A DNA stretch of 64,000 bases, from NCBI GenBank assembly GCA_034521715.1, contig JAXHLY010000003.1, positions 372,001 to 436,000 on the forward strand. The letters are read 5' to 3'. The stretch's first letter is position 1; every line of letters starts with the position of its first letter. A program made the position numbers and the translations under genes. The notes below the pieces were generated by a model. That model did not search any database. It was not told the origin of the DNA and saw nothing but the letters and a program-made list of their open reading frames with translations. This stretch comes from Methylohalomonas sp034521715. Its GTDB lineage: Bacteria; Pseudomonadota; Gammaproteobacteria; Methylohalomonadales; Methylohalomonadaceae. Shown in pieces: positions 26,355-36,055 of this stretch.

Positions 26355-27658
26355 CTATCGTGAAGAAAACAGGTTCTGCAGCATATCGGGTTCGAAGGAA
26401 GGTTTGACTTCGGCGTCCTCACGCCATTCCAGATCGCAGCAGAGTACAGCGCGTTCACGTTTCAGTTTGACTACGCGGGTCAGCGTCAGACACATTCGGG
26501 CATCGGTCAGCGACAGGTACGGGCGGGTCAGCTGTATCTGGTCCGGATGTGCCATGGCCCGCCGGAAATAGGGCCTGTGGGCCCAGTTTGCACCCTGGGT
26601 ATCGAACAGAGGTGCCAGACGCATGTCCCGCCGGCTGTTATGGTGCTGGGAAATAATATTTTCCCCGATCTGGGTGCCGAATTCATCAAGCAGATAAAAT
26701 CGCAACACCCGGTCCATCTGTGCCATTTCCTGCGTGGCCGTATAGATATTGAGGCCGGCCTCCAGCATGTTGGCACTGCGGTTGAAGGCATCTACATAGC
26801 TTTTGACCGAACGCCGGAAATCGCCTTCCTCGTCAATGTTCTGCTGTATCATCAGATCGTGGATGCGCTCGAATAGCTCGGAACAATCCGGCTGGCCGCT
26901 GGCCGGATTGAATGATTCGGAGAACAGAAATCCCTGGACCAGGTCGACGTCGGCATTGATAGCCATGACAGCCTGCTGGTCCGTTTCAATACCTTCGGCC
27001 AGGACCAGTCCGCCCATTTCGTGGACCAGGGCGACGATCATTCCGAGACTGCGGCGGATGGTGGAGTCCATGGCCGCGCGCTGGATCATCACCGATCGAG
27101 TTTGACGATGTCCGGCTTGAGGCGCCATATACGTTCAAAATTGGAGTGCCCGGCGCCGAAGTCGTCTATCGCCACCATGCAGCCGAGATCCTGGTAATGC
27201 GATACGGTCTTTTCCAGCACATCCTCGTCCGGGATGGCGGTTTCCATGATCTCGATTACGACCCGGTGGGGCGGAAAATCGTATTTTTTCAGCAATTCAG
27301 CGAAAAAGGGCTTGTGCTGGCTGCCATTGATAACGACTACGGGGTTGACGTTGAGAAAAATCCAGGAATTGTCACGTTTGCGGGTGCTGTAATTGCCGAC
27401 ATGCAAAGCCCGCATTAGACGGTCCAGGAACATGATCTCCTCAACACTGTGAACGCTGCCAAACAGGCGGCCGGGCGGAATAAGCCTGCCGTTGTCGTCT
27501 ACACAGCGGGTCAGGCCTTCACAGCCGACCAGGCGTTTGTGGGCAAAACTGTATATGGGCTGGAACAGGCTGAATAATTCATATTGAGAATAGCGGGCTG
27601 TGAGGAGACCCCCGCTTTCCTGTATGGAACGCTCGATCTGCAGCATGGAATCAGTCAT
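26355..27658 (-). CDS. EAL-domain c-di-GMP phosphodiesterase with C-terminal sensor (one frameshift)
   Basis: About 430 residues in two frames. The EAL domain comes first: FQPIYSFAHKRLVGCEGLTR (EGL variant of the EAL motif), FLNVNP, IEIMETA, AIDDFGAG, then DIVKLDR, where the frame changes at about 27100. It continues in the next frame with LVLAEGIETDQQA and QGFLFS. Metal ligands and the general-base glutamate therefore appear kept, so it should hydrolyse c-di-GMP to pGpG. From about residue 290 a Cache/PAS-like domain follows (LRFYLLDEFGTQIGENI, PYFRRAMAHPDQIQLTRPY), an order like B. subtilis YkuI. No GGDEF domain and no transmembrane segment are visible. Confidence 0.85.
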
Positions 27659-27897
27659 GGGCGTAGCCTGATATCGGAAATCAGTTAAAATCTGTAGCCT
27701 GATATATTAGGCCGGGACAGGGCCTGATAAAAGTACCGGGATGCAAGCAAGCCGTATTCCGGGGATAAAATGTATAAATCCGGCCATGCAGGCCGGAATA
27801 GCAGAGATTGTCGCATTTTTTCAATCAGCGACAGCCATTAATATTAGAGATATTGGAAGCCCGAGAGGGCCGGGTAAGTTAGGGGTATACAGACAGC

Positions 27898-29188
27898 GTG
27901 GCCGATTCGCTCCCGAGTAAGCTGGGCAAATACGAGATCCTGCGCCAGATAGGCCGCGGCAGCATGGGTATTGTCTATGAGGGCTACGATCCTTACGAGG
28001 ACCGGAAGGTGGCCGTCAAGGTGGCACTGGCTGATTCTCTGCGTGATAAGGAGGTCGGACCGCGTTACCGGAAAATGTTTTTTAATGAGGCGCATACGGC
28101 AGGTCGACTGCGGCATCCGAATATCGTACAGATTTATGATGCCGGTGTAGATGGTGATAGCTGCTATATCGTCATGGAACTCATTGAAGGTGCCGACACG
28201 CTGCGCAGCTATTGCCGGACAAGCACGATGTTGCCCTACAAGCGGGTTGTCGAGATTATATTTGTTTGTGCAAAGGCGCTGGATTATGCCCATCGCAAGG
28301 GGGTTATCCATCGTGATATCAAACCTACGAACATACTGCTGACACAGGATGGCGAGGTAAAAATCGGTGATTTCAGTATTGCTCATTTAATGACGGCTGA
28401 TACTGCGAATACACTGCCGACCGGATTTGTCGGTTCTCCGCGTTACATGTCTCCGGAACAGGTGCAGGAAGATACGATCGCCAACCAGACAGATTTGTTT
28501 TCTCTGGGCATCATCATGTATGAATTGTTGACGGGTAATCATCCTTTTGCCGCCGACAGCTTTTCAGACTAATACACAAGATCATCAATGAGACCGCCCC
28601 GCTCAGGACCTATCGTGCTGATATCCCTGATATCCTGGAAAAATACATTTATCACTCATTGCAGAAGCTGCCTGCCAGGCGATACAAGATGGGGCTCAAC
28701 CTCGCCGCGGACCTGAGTCTCGCTTTTGACCATCTTGAACAGCCGGAGACGGAGATCGAGATCAAGGAGAAATTCAATGCCATCCGTGATCTGAGTTTTT
28801 CAGTGAGTTCAGTGACGCCGAACTGTGGGAAATCGTCCGTGCCTGTAGCTGGCAGGAGTCCGAGACAGGTGAGGAAATCATAACTGAAGGTGATATCGAT
28901 GATTCGTTCTTTATAATTATCTCGGGTATTGTCGAGGTCAGAAAGGGGGGGGGCTATGTCGGCCTCCTCGAGGCAGGTAACTGTTTTGGTGAAATGGGTT
29001 ACCTGACCAAGGCCAGCCGCACGGCGACAATTCTCGCACGCAATGATGTAACCCTGATGAAGATCAACGCTACACTGATCGAGCAGGTATCCACTGAATG
29101 CCAGTTGCATTTTACCAAGGTGTTTTTGCATACCCTGGTGCAGCGGCTATCCGATACGACCGCTATGCTGGTCGAACAGCCTTCCTGA
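27898..29188 (+). CDS. Ser/Thr protein kinase with cyclic-nucleotide-binding domain, copy 1 (two frameshifts)
   Basis: About 430 residues. Kinase domain from the GTG at 27898: glycine loop IGRGSMGIVYEG, VAVKVA lysine, FFNEAHTAGRLRHPNI, catalytic VIHRDIKPTNILL, then IGDFSIAH in place of DFG, and GSPRYMSPEQ. The frame changes at about 28567 (into LIHKIINETAPLRTYRADIP) and at about 28800, where five T instead of six breaks FFSEFSDAELWEI. The C-terminal domain is CRP-like: EEIITEGDIDDSFFIIISG and the phosphate-binding cassette CFGEMGYLTKASRTATIL with Glu and Arg kept, so nucleotide binding is plausible. Soluble, with no transmembrane segment. It is paralogous to 32628-33921 and converges on pgi. 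Confidence 0.87.
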
Positions 29189-30766
29189 TTACCTGTTTCT
29201 TTTCCGGTACCGCTGTAACAGTCTGCGTGTTGAGCTGTCGAGATTACTGTCTGACAGATTGCCGGTATGCAGCCGATTACTGAGTTCTTGCGTGGTTATC
29301 TTGCCGAGTTCAACACCCCACTGGTCAAAGGGATTGATCCGCCAGAGCAGGGCCTGAACGTATGTCTTGTGTTCATAGATGGCCACTATGGTGCCCAGCA
29401 CTTCCGGTGTCAGTGAATCGTAAAGGAGTATATTGCTGGGCCGGTTCCCCGGATATTGCCGGTGGGGTACAGTACTTTCGGCACCTGTCATGAGTGATCG
29501 CGACTGGGCCAGGCAACTGGTGAAAAGGTCTGCATGCTGGTTGTTGATGTCCAGCGAACTGTTCAGGCTTACCAGAAAATCTATGGGGATCATATGGGTG
29601 CCCTGGTGCAGGGCCTGGAAGAAAGAGTGTTGCGAATTGGTCCCGACACCACCCCATGTTACGGGGCCCGTAGACCAGCCAACCGGTTTGCCATCAGTCA
29701 TCGTGGATTTACCGGTACTTTCCATGACCAGTTGAGCCAGGTAGGGGGGCAGAAGAGACAGTCTGTGATCGTCAGGCACAACTGCGTGGCTGTGGCAGCC
29801 GTAAAAGTTGATATACCAGACACCGATAAGGCCCAGCATGGCTGGCAGGTTTTTTGCCGTTGGGGCTTCGCGGAAGTGTCTGTCCACCAGTGCGCCGCCG
29901 GCAAGGAATTGACGGAACTTGTCCGGCCCAATTGCCAGAAAGGCCGCCAGCCCGGCCGCCGACCAGATCGAGTAGCGCCCGCCAACCCAGTCCCAGAAGC
30001 GGAAGATACCGTCAGGCGTGATACCTGCCTGCGTGGCGGCATCAGGATTGGCCGTCGCCGCCAGAAAATGCCGGGATGATTCGTTACCGGGGCAGCCGGC
30101 TTGCTCGAGCCAGTCCCTGGCCACGGCAAAGTTGCTGCCGGTCTCCCGCGTCGTGAATGATTTGGATGCAATAATGAAAAGTGTGGTTTCGGCATCGCAC
30201 TGCCGTAATACACGGCTGATGTCGGCCGGATCCATGTTGGCAACGAAATGCACCTGCAACCGGTCGCCCGCTTCGTCTGCGAATGCCTCGGTCAGCAGCC
30301 GCGGTCCGAGATCCGAGCCGCCGATGCCGATATTCACAATGGTATCGATGGGTCTGCCACTGAACCCGGTAAGCTGGCCTGTGGCCAGTTTTGCATGCAG
30401 CGCAGTCATCCGGGTCAGTTCCTGATCAACTACCTGATTGATTTCTGAATCGGCGGCGGGAGTGCCGCGCAACGCCGTATGCAACGCAGCGCGGTATTCA
30501 GAGCGGTTGACGACAGCCCCTGAGTACAGCGAATCAATTGCTTCGCGCAGGCTGTTGTCCTCGGCGAGTGCCGCTAGCAGCCCTACGGTCTCATCAGTCA
30601 GGTGATTCTTGGAGTAATCCAGGTATAGCGGACCGACTTCAATAGCAAAGCGCTCTGCACGATGACTATCTTCGGCGAACAATTCATTGAGCGGTTTCTG
30701 ACTGAGCCACTGATAATGTTCAGCCAGCTTCTGCCAGAATTCACCCGGCGGTAATGTTGTACGCAT
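29189..30766 (-). CDS. pgi: glucose-6-phosphate isomerase
   Basis: 525-residue phosphoglucose isomerase interconverting glucose-6-P and fructose-6-P. Motifs: NIGIGGSDLGPRLLTEA, FIIASKSFTTRETGSN, GGRYSIWSAAGL, the glutamate in VMESTGKSTMTDG, YEHKTYVQALLW and the C-terminal lysine in FDQWGVELGK. Length is a little under E. coli Pgi (549). Its stop abuts the stop of kinase copy 1 with no spacer, so it appears tightly packed among the signalling genes although it is a housekeeping enzyme. Confidence 0.97.
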   Translation of the reverse strand: MRTTLPPGEFWQKLAEHYQWLSQKPLNELFAEDSHRAERFAIEVGPLYLDYSKNHLTDETVGLLAALAEDNSLREAIDSLYSGAVVNRSEYRAALHTALRGTPAADSEINQVVDQELTRMTALHAKLATGQLTGFSGRPIDTIVNIGIGGSDLGPRLLTEAFADEAGDRLQVHFVANMDPADISRVLRQCDAETTLFIIASKSFTTRETGSNFAVARDWLEQAGCPGNESSRHFLAATANPDAATQAGITPDGIFRFWDWVGGRYSIWSAAGLAAFLAIGPDKFRQFLAGGALVDRHFREAPTAKNLPAMLGLIGVWYINFYGCHSHAVVPDDHRLSLLPPYLAQLVMESTGKSTMTDGKPVGWSTGPVTWGGVGTNSQHSFFQALHQGTHMIPIDFLVSLNSSLDINNQHADLFTSCLAQSRSLMTGAESTVPHRQYPGNRPSNILLYDSLTPEVLGTIVAIYEHKTYVQALLWRINPFDQWGVELGKITTQELSNRLHTGNLSDSNLDSSTRRLLQRYRKRNR

Positions 30767-30791
30767 ATGGCCGTGACCGTAGATATGATGA

Positions 30792-31851
30792 TTAGGAGCG
30801 TGACTCCGAACGCGTCACGAAGTGTTCATAGATTTTGTACAGTTCTTTGGGGGTGAAGCCAATAATTACGATCTCCTGACCGGCGTGAACCAGATCCGGA
30901 TTCTTGCCCATTATGCCTTGTTGATAATTATAAACGTAGGATTCATGGGTCTTTTGATCGATCATTTTGCCAAGAAAGGAGCTTGACTGGTCCGCCAGAC
31001 GTTCATCCGCATTGGATGGAATATCCACCTGGTAATTGCGTATTTCCTGTCCCCGCCGTAATGCGATACCGCTGGCAAAATTTTTAACCAGGCCATTATG
31101 AACTATGCCCCACAATCCCTGAACATCTTCCTCTGTTACGTTTCGCACATAAAAAATCGAATTATCCGCGGCTGTTTTTTCTCCCATAAGCAGTTCGCCG
31201 ACTGTCGTTGTCTGTAAGCGATAGGGTTCCCGTATAACCTTGAGTGACTCATTGGCAGCCAGATTCTCATTGTTCATGAGTTCTCTGAGAGTAGTGACTT
31301 CAAGGTTCTCGGTTTCCCTGATAATCGGAAATGGGGCTTTCCGGATTGGAGCGGTCCTTGATCACTTCTCCTACAGTTTTTTGCTTTACATTGCCTCCTT
31401 CGAGAACTTTTACAGGTGCATGTAGATTGCCCCCACTTAGAGCTAGCAGTTCGCTGGCAGTGGTCATTTCGACCTGTTCCTGTTCGCGAACAATTGTCAG
31501 TGGTGCATCAGGATTGGTAGTAGATTTCAGATCATTGATAGTATGAGTTTCATATTCCTTGGCGGGAAACAGGGAGATAGGTTCATCACGACTGACAAAA
31601 TCATCCGCACTCTCAACCTCGACGGGGTTATCGTTATGTTCGGTGATTTCTGCTACGTACTGGCGCGCCTCTTCAAGTAAGGCTTGTCGTTCGCCAGAGT
31701 CGATTTCAGTATTTACAGGTTCCCGATCTGCTGCAGACGGGGTATCTTCAGCGGGTGTTTTATTGGATTCCGGGAAACCGGATTGATGCCAGTAAAGATA
31801 TCCCCCTGTGATAAATATAAAGAGGACAATGATAAGCAGTATACTGCGCAT
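30792..31851 (-). CDS. membrane-anchored protein of novel ~30-residue repeats (one frameshift)
   Basis: I do not recognise this protein. A single N-terminal membrane helix (ILLIIVLFIFITGGYLYW) is followed by an acidic linker and then at least four related units with the pattern xAPLxVxExxxVxxxTxxELL: DAPLTIVREQEQVEMTTASE, HAPVKVLEGGNVKQKTVGEV, SPI/PIIRETENLEVTTLREL and ESLKVIREPYRLQTTTVGEL. The C-terminal part (KTHESYVYNYQQGIMGK, LVHAGQEIVIIGF) is not a repeat. The frame changes inside unit 3 at about 31335, where one extra T in CATTTCC explains it. About 350 residues in all, facing the periplasm. It lies between pgi and the CBS gene, inside the kinase cluster. Confidence 0.7.
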
Positions 31852-31884
31852 TGAATCGTGGCTGTTCTCGGGAAACTGGGAGTA

Positions 31885-32322
31885 TCAGCCTACGCCAGCA
31901 ATATAGTTTTCCAGCTGCTCAATAATAAATTCTTTTTCAGACAGAATACTCTTGACGACATCCATAACAGAAAGCATACCAACGGCCTTGTCTCCTTCCA
32001 GAACGGGTAGATGGCGCACTTGGTGCTTGGACATGACGACCATGCAATCTTCGATATTCTGTTCCGGTCTGACAGCAATTACATTGCTGGTCATGATGTC
32101 GCGTACACGTGTAGTTTGTGATGATCGATTATTGAGTATGACTTTGCGGGTATAGTCACGCTCAGAAATGATTCCGGCAACCTTGCCGTCATCCATTACC
32201 AGCAGTGCGCCCACCTTGGCTTCCGCCATAAGCCTGATGGCATCGATGACCAGGTCATCGGGAGACACCGAATGTATGTTGTAACCTTTGCCTTCCAGTA
32301 TTTGCCTGACTGTCGTCGTCAT
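31885..32322 (-). CDS. tandem CBS-domain protein
   Basis: About 145 residues made of two CBS domains and little else: VIDAIRLMAEAKVGALLVMD with GIISERDYTRKV, then IMTSNVIAVRPEQNIEDCMV with RHLPVLEGDKAVGMLSVMDVV. Such stand-alone pairs bind adenosine nucleotides or similar ligands and act as regulators. Start set at ATG 32322 (MTTTVRQIL) because GTGGAGGT lies 8 bp upstream; a GTG five codons earlier would fall on that ribosome-binding site. It is divergent from kinase copy 2 with about 300 bp between them. Confidence 0.9.
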   Translation of the reverse strand: MTTTVRQILEGKGYNIHSVSPDDLVIDAIRLMAEAKVGALLVMDDGKVAGIISERDYTRKVILNNRSSQTTRVRDIMTSNVIAVRPEQNIEDCMVVMSKHQVRHLPVLEGDKAVGMLSVMDVVKSILSEKEFIIEQLENYIAGVG

Positions 32323-32627
32323 CTTTCTAACCTCCACACCGAGATATTCCCCATGACAACAACTTCTCGCTCCCGGGTGCTAAATTTATTATAATCAATA
32401 TGTTAGGGTTGTATTGGCAGGCTGTACGGAACAGCGCCCCGCCAATCAACTGTTAAGAACGATCAGCATAGTACACAGCAAGGGCAAAAAGCAGAGTCAT
32501 TGCTATCTGGTGCGTGGCGATTGAAGTACTATGTACCGGTATCCGTGTGTCTTTGACCAGACGGGGCCGGATTTTACCAGTGACATCTGACAGAATTCTA
32601 CTTATTTTCTAACAAAAACATAAAGTT

Positions 32628-33921
32628 ATGCTAAATAATATACCTGACAAACTGGGTAAGTACGAAGTCAAGGGCCAGATCAGCCGTGGCAGCATGGGGA
32701 TCGTCTACCTCGGTTATGACCCGTACATCGACAGGGAGGTAGCCATCAAGGTGGCCCTGTCTGAGGCACTTAACGACCCGGAGTCCGGCGAACGTTACCG
32801 CAAGATGTTTTTTAATGAGGCGCATACGGCCGGCATGTTGACTCATCCCAATATCATCGGTATCTACGACGCCGGCGTGGATGATGACAATTGCTACATT
32901 GTCATGGAATTTATCGATGGCGGCCAGACGCTCAAGGATTTCTGCAAGGTCGACAATCTTGCTGCCGCTGGAAAAGGTTATCGAGATCGTATTCAAATGT
33001 GCCAAGGCACTGGATTATGCACATCGGCAGGGTATCGTACACCGTGATATCAAGCCGTCAAACATGCTTGTTACAACCGATCAGGATATCAAAATCGGTG
33101 ATTTCAGTATCGCGCATATAAACAAAATGGATGCGACTGAAACCCAGCCCCTCGGTATGATTGGTTCACCCAGATACATGTCCCCTGAACAGTTACGTGA
33201 GGATTTTGTTACCAGCCAAAGTGATTTATTTTCCCTGGGGGTGGTAATGTATGAACTTTTGACCGGCCGGCATCCTTTCTATGCCGAGAATTTTTCACGG
33301 CTGGTCGGCAAGGTGCTGAATGAGGAACCACCTGACATGTGCAGTTACCGGAGCGACCTTCCCAAGTCGCTTGAGCCCATTATGCGCAAGTCACTGGCCA
33401 AGGATATTGGTGAACGCTATATCACTGGTCTGGACCTGGCATCGGATCTGAGCCGCTTGTTTGATTCACTGGAAGGGCCTCAGGTAGAAATTTCCAGTCA
33501 GGAGCAGTTCAATTCGATCAAGAGCCTCGATTTTTTTACCGGCTTCCCGGATGTGGAAATCTGGGAAATCCTGCGCGCCAGTACCTGGCAGGATTACACT
33601 ATGGGTGACGAGATCATCGTTGAAGGCGATCTGGATGACTGTTTCTATATTATTGTGAGCGGCAGCGCTGCAGTGAAAAAAGGCGAACGCAGCATCCGTG
33701 TCCTGGGTAAAGGCGACTGCTTCGGAGAGATGGGCTATCTGGCCAAAACCAAGCGTACAGCTACTATTACTGCCGAAGAAAAAACCTCCCTGCTCAAAAT
33801 CAATTCCACGGTCATATCCCAGGTTTCCCTGAATTGCCAGGTGCGTTTTCTGAAGGTTTTCCTGCGCACCATGATTCATCGCTTGTCGTCAACAACGGAT
33901 AAAATAGCCAATGCTACTTGA
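32628..33921 (+). CDS. Ser/Thr protein kinase with cyclic-nucleotide-binding domain, copy 2 (one frameshift)
   Basis: Paralogue of 27898-29188 with the same architecture, about 430 residues. Kinase motifs: ISRGSMGIVYLG, VAIKVA, FFNEAHTAGMLTHPNI, IVHRDIKPSNML, IGDFSIAH (DFS in place of DFG again), GSPRYMSPEQ. The frame changes once, at about 32960, where KVDNL should run on into LPLEKVIEIVFKCAKAL. The C-terminal domain has DEIIVEGDLDDCFYIIVSG and CFGEMGYLAKTKRTATIT, a conserved phosphate-binding cassette. No membrane segment. About 300 bp upstream, the divergent CBS-pair gene may share its regulatory region. Confidence 0.89.
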
Positions 33922-34107
33922 AGCAGGTATAGATCGGGATTTTCACCCGTTTCTCCCTGCGGGGTAAATTTCCCCTCAAATGGGAATCCCGTGTTTATCA
34001 TTCGGACTGGCTGCATAAATAATATGTCCCGGGTTTAATGGATTGACAGCTGTTAAATTTCAGCGGATAAAGCAAGTAAAGTGCCTGAACAGTGCCAACA
34101 GTCAGGG

Positions 34108-35062
34108 ATGGAACCAGCAGTATACGAGATAGCCTTCAAGAGCGATGGCGAATACTGCCGTGGCATTCACTACATGCCCTCACTTAAAAGTGGCAGGATA
34201 TCCCGGATAAACTGCCTTGCGTGATATTGGCTCATGGTTTTGGCGGGACGGCGGACGCAGGACTTGATCCATATGCGCGGATGTTCGCCGAGTCCGGTAT
34301 GCATGCGATAATTTTTGATTATCGACATTTCGGATCCAGTGAAGGAGAACCACCACAGCTGGTATCAATCAGACATCAATTGCAGGACTGGCATGCCGCT
34401 GTTGCCTTTGCGCGGTCGCAGGAGGGCATAGACGCAGAACGTATTGTTCTATGGGGAATGTCATTATCAGGCGGGCATGTTATTCACGTAGCTGCCAGGG
34501 ACAGGCGTATATCTGCCATAATCGCGCAATTCCCCATGCTGGATGGCCTGGCGGCCCTGCGGAATATTCTCGGTTATGCGGGTTATGGGCAGATACTGAA
34601 ACTGATGTCTGCGGGCATCAGAGAATTTTCGTAAACAAGCTGCTGGGCATGAAAGCCGTGACGATACCTATAGTCGGCCCACCGGGAGAGTTGGCTGCAC
34701 TCTCAACTCCGGATGCTGAGCCGGGCTATCGCGCTATTGTCCCCCCTCACTGGCAAAACGCGGTTTGTGCGCGGATTGCACTCACAATACCCTTATACCG
34801 GCCCGGCTTCCTGCTAAAGCAAGTCGCTATTCCGGTACTTGTACAAATTGCCGACCATGACGCCATTCTTCCTCCTTCGTCTCTGGAACGTTTCATGGAT
34901 CCAGCGCATCCATATTTACAAGCCAGGCATTACTTGTCAGGACATTTCGATGCGTTTTCCGGTGAGTTGTTCAAGCTGTCAGCAGATGATCAAATCAGTT
35001 TCCTATCAACAGTATTGAGTGAGTCAATCCATGAAAGCGACCCGACACAGCAGTACGGCTGA
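34108..35062 (+). CDS. alpha/beta hydrolase (two frameshifts)
   Basis: About 317-residue alpha/beta hydrolase of the dienelactone-hydrolase/X-Pro dipeptidase-like type. Start ATG 34108 (MEPAVYEIAFKSDGEYCRG). The frame changes at about 34190, into DIPDKLPCVILAHGFGGT with the oxyanion region, and at about 34612, into FVNKLLGMKAVTIPIVGPPG. The nucleophile elbow is LWGMSLSGGHVI. The acid and histidine are likely in QIADHDAILP and LSGHFDAF. The substrate is unknown. It overlaps the following methyltransferase gene by about 30 bp, so the two are probably co-expressed. Confidence 0.8.
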
Positions 35063-35910
35063 AGCCACGGCTGCAGTAAGGGCCTGGCACAGGCTTAATC
35101 ATACGCCTCTAATATTTGATGATCCTTATGCGCTTGCATTCACCAGTAAGCCCTGGCGTGTTATCTGCCACAATAAATTGCTCACCTGGCTCATCTTTGA
35201 GCGTGTTCTAAAGAAATTACAACCCGTTGCTGCCGAAATAATATGCCGTTCACGTTATACGGAGGACAAGCTGGAGTCGGCGATACAGAACGGCATAGAC
35301 CAGTATGTATTGCTGGGCGCCGGTTTTGATTCATTCGTGTTGCGTCGCCCCGATCTTCTGGAAAAGATTCGCATCTATGAAGTGGATCACCCACTGAGCC
35401 AGCGGGTTAAAAAGGAACGTATTCAGCTGCAATCTGACAGCATCCCTTCGAATCTTGAATTTGTACCGATCGACTTCGAGAAAGAAACGCTGCCGGATGC
35501 ACTCAGGGAATCGGGCTATGATAGCGAGCGACCGGCATTTTTTTCCTGGCTTGGGGTTGTTCAGTATCTTCCCCGGGCGGCCGTCTTCGTAACCCTGGAA
35601 TCGCTGGCATCCACGGTTGCTGCCGGTAGTGAATTGGTCTTTGATTACCTGGTTCCTGAAGAAGAATTGCAAGGCCCCGACAGGCGAGTGCTGGAGGGGC
35701 TGAAGCGTTTCAGCGAAACGGCGTGGTGAACCGTTGGCATCAAGCTTCAGTCCTGCAGATATCGAGCGGGAGGCAAGCAGACGGGGTTTTGAGCTTATTG
35801 AAAACATGTCGCCGGAGGATCAGGCGTCACGGTACTTCGCTGGCCAGAATAATACGCTGCGCCCGTTCAGCGGCTATTACATTATCCATTTGCGCCGGGC
35901 AAGCGGCTGA
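35031..35910 (+). CDS. class I SAM methyltransferase, LCMT/PPM1 family (one frameshift)
   Basis: About 290-residue methyltransferase of the leucine-carboxylmethyltransferase-like TIGR00027 family. N-terminal RHSSTAEATAAVRAWHR and FDDPYA, SAM motif YVLLGAGFDSFVLR, YEVDHPLSQRVKKERI, then FFSWLGVVQYLPRAAV. The frame changes at about 35725: FSETAW* continues in the next frame as GEPLASSFSPADIEREASRR and ends at 35910. ATG 35031 (MKATRHSS) chosen over the upstream TTG. Bacterial members act on small molecules or polyketides; the substrate is unknown. Confidence 0.85.
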
Positions 35911-36055
35911 ATTCTGTCACCAGTTTACGGCAGGCAGAATTGCCAGGCCGGCGTTACAGGGGTATATCTGCATGTGCTGAAGACTGTATTCAGCCAATCA
36001 GTGTGTATCCATTGCTACCGTAATGCCGGGTGGGCATATTGAGTCAATTCCCCGT

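Noticed and set aside
28790..28805. Programmed frameshift or poly-T phase switch in kinase copy 1
   Set aside because: The T5 tract is short, the paralogous kinase has no equivalent, and many other genes in the window have unrelated single-base indels, so a general cause is more likely.
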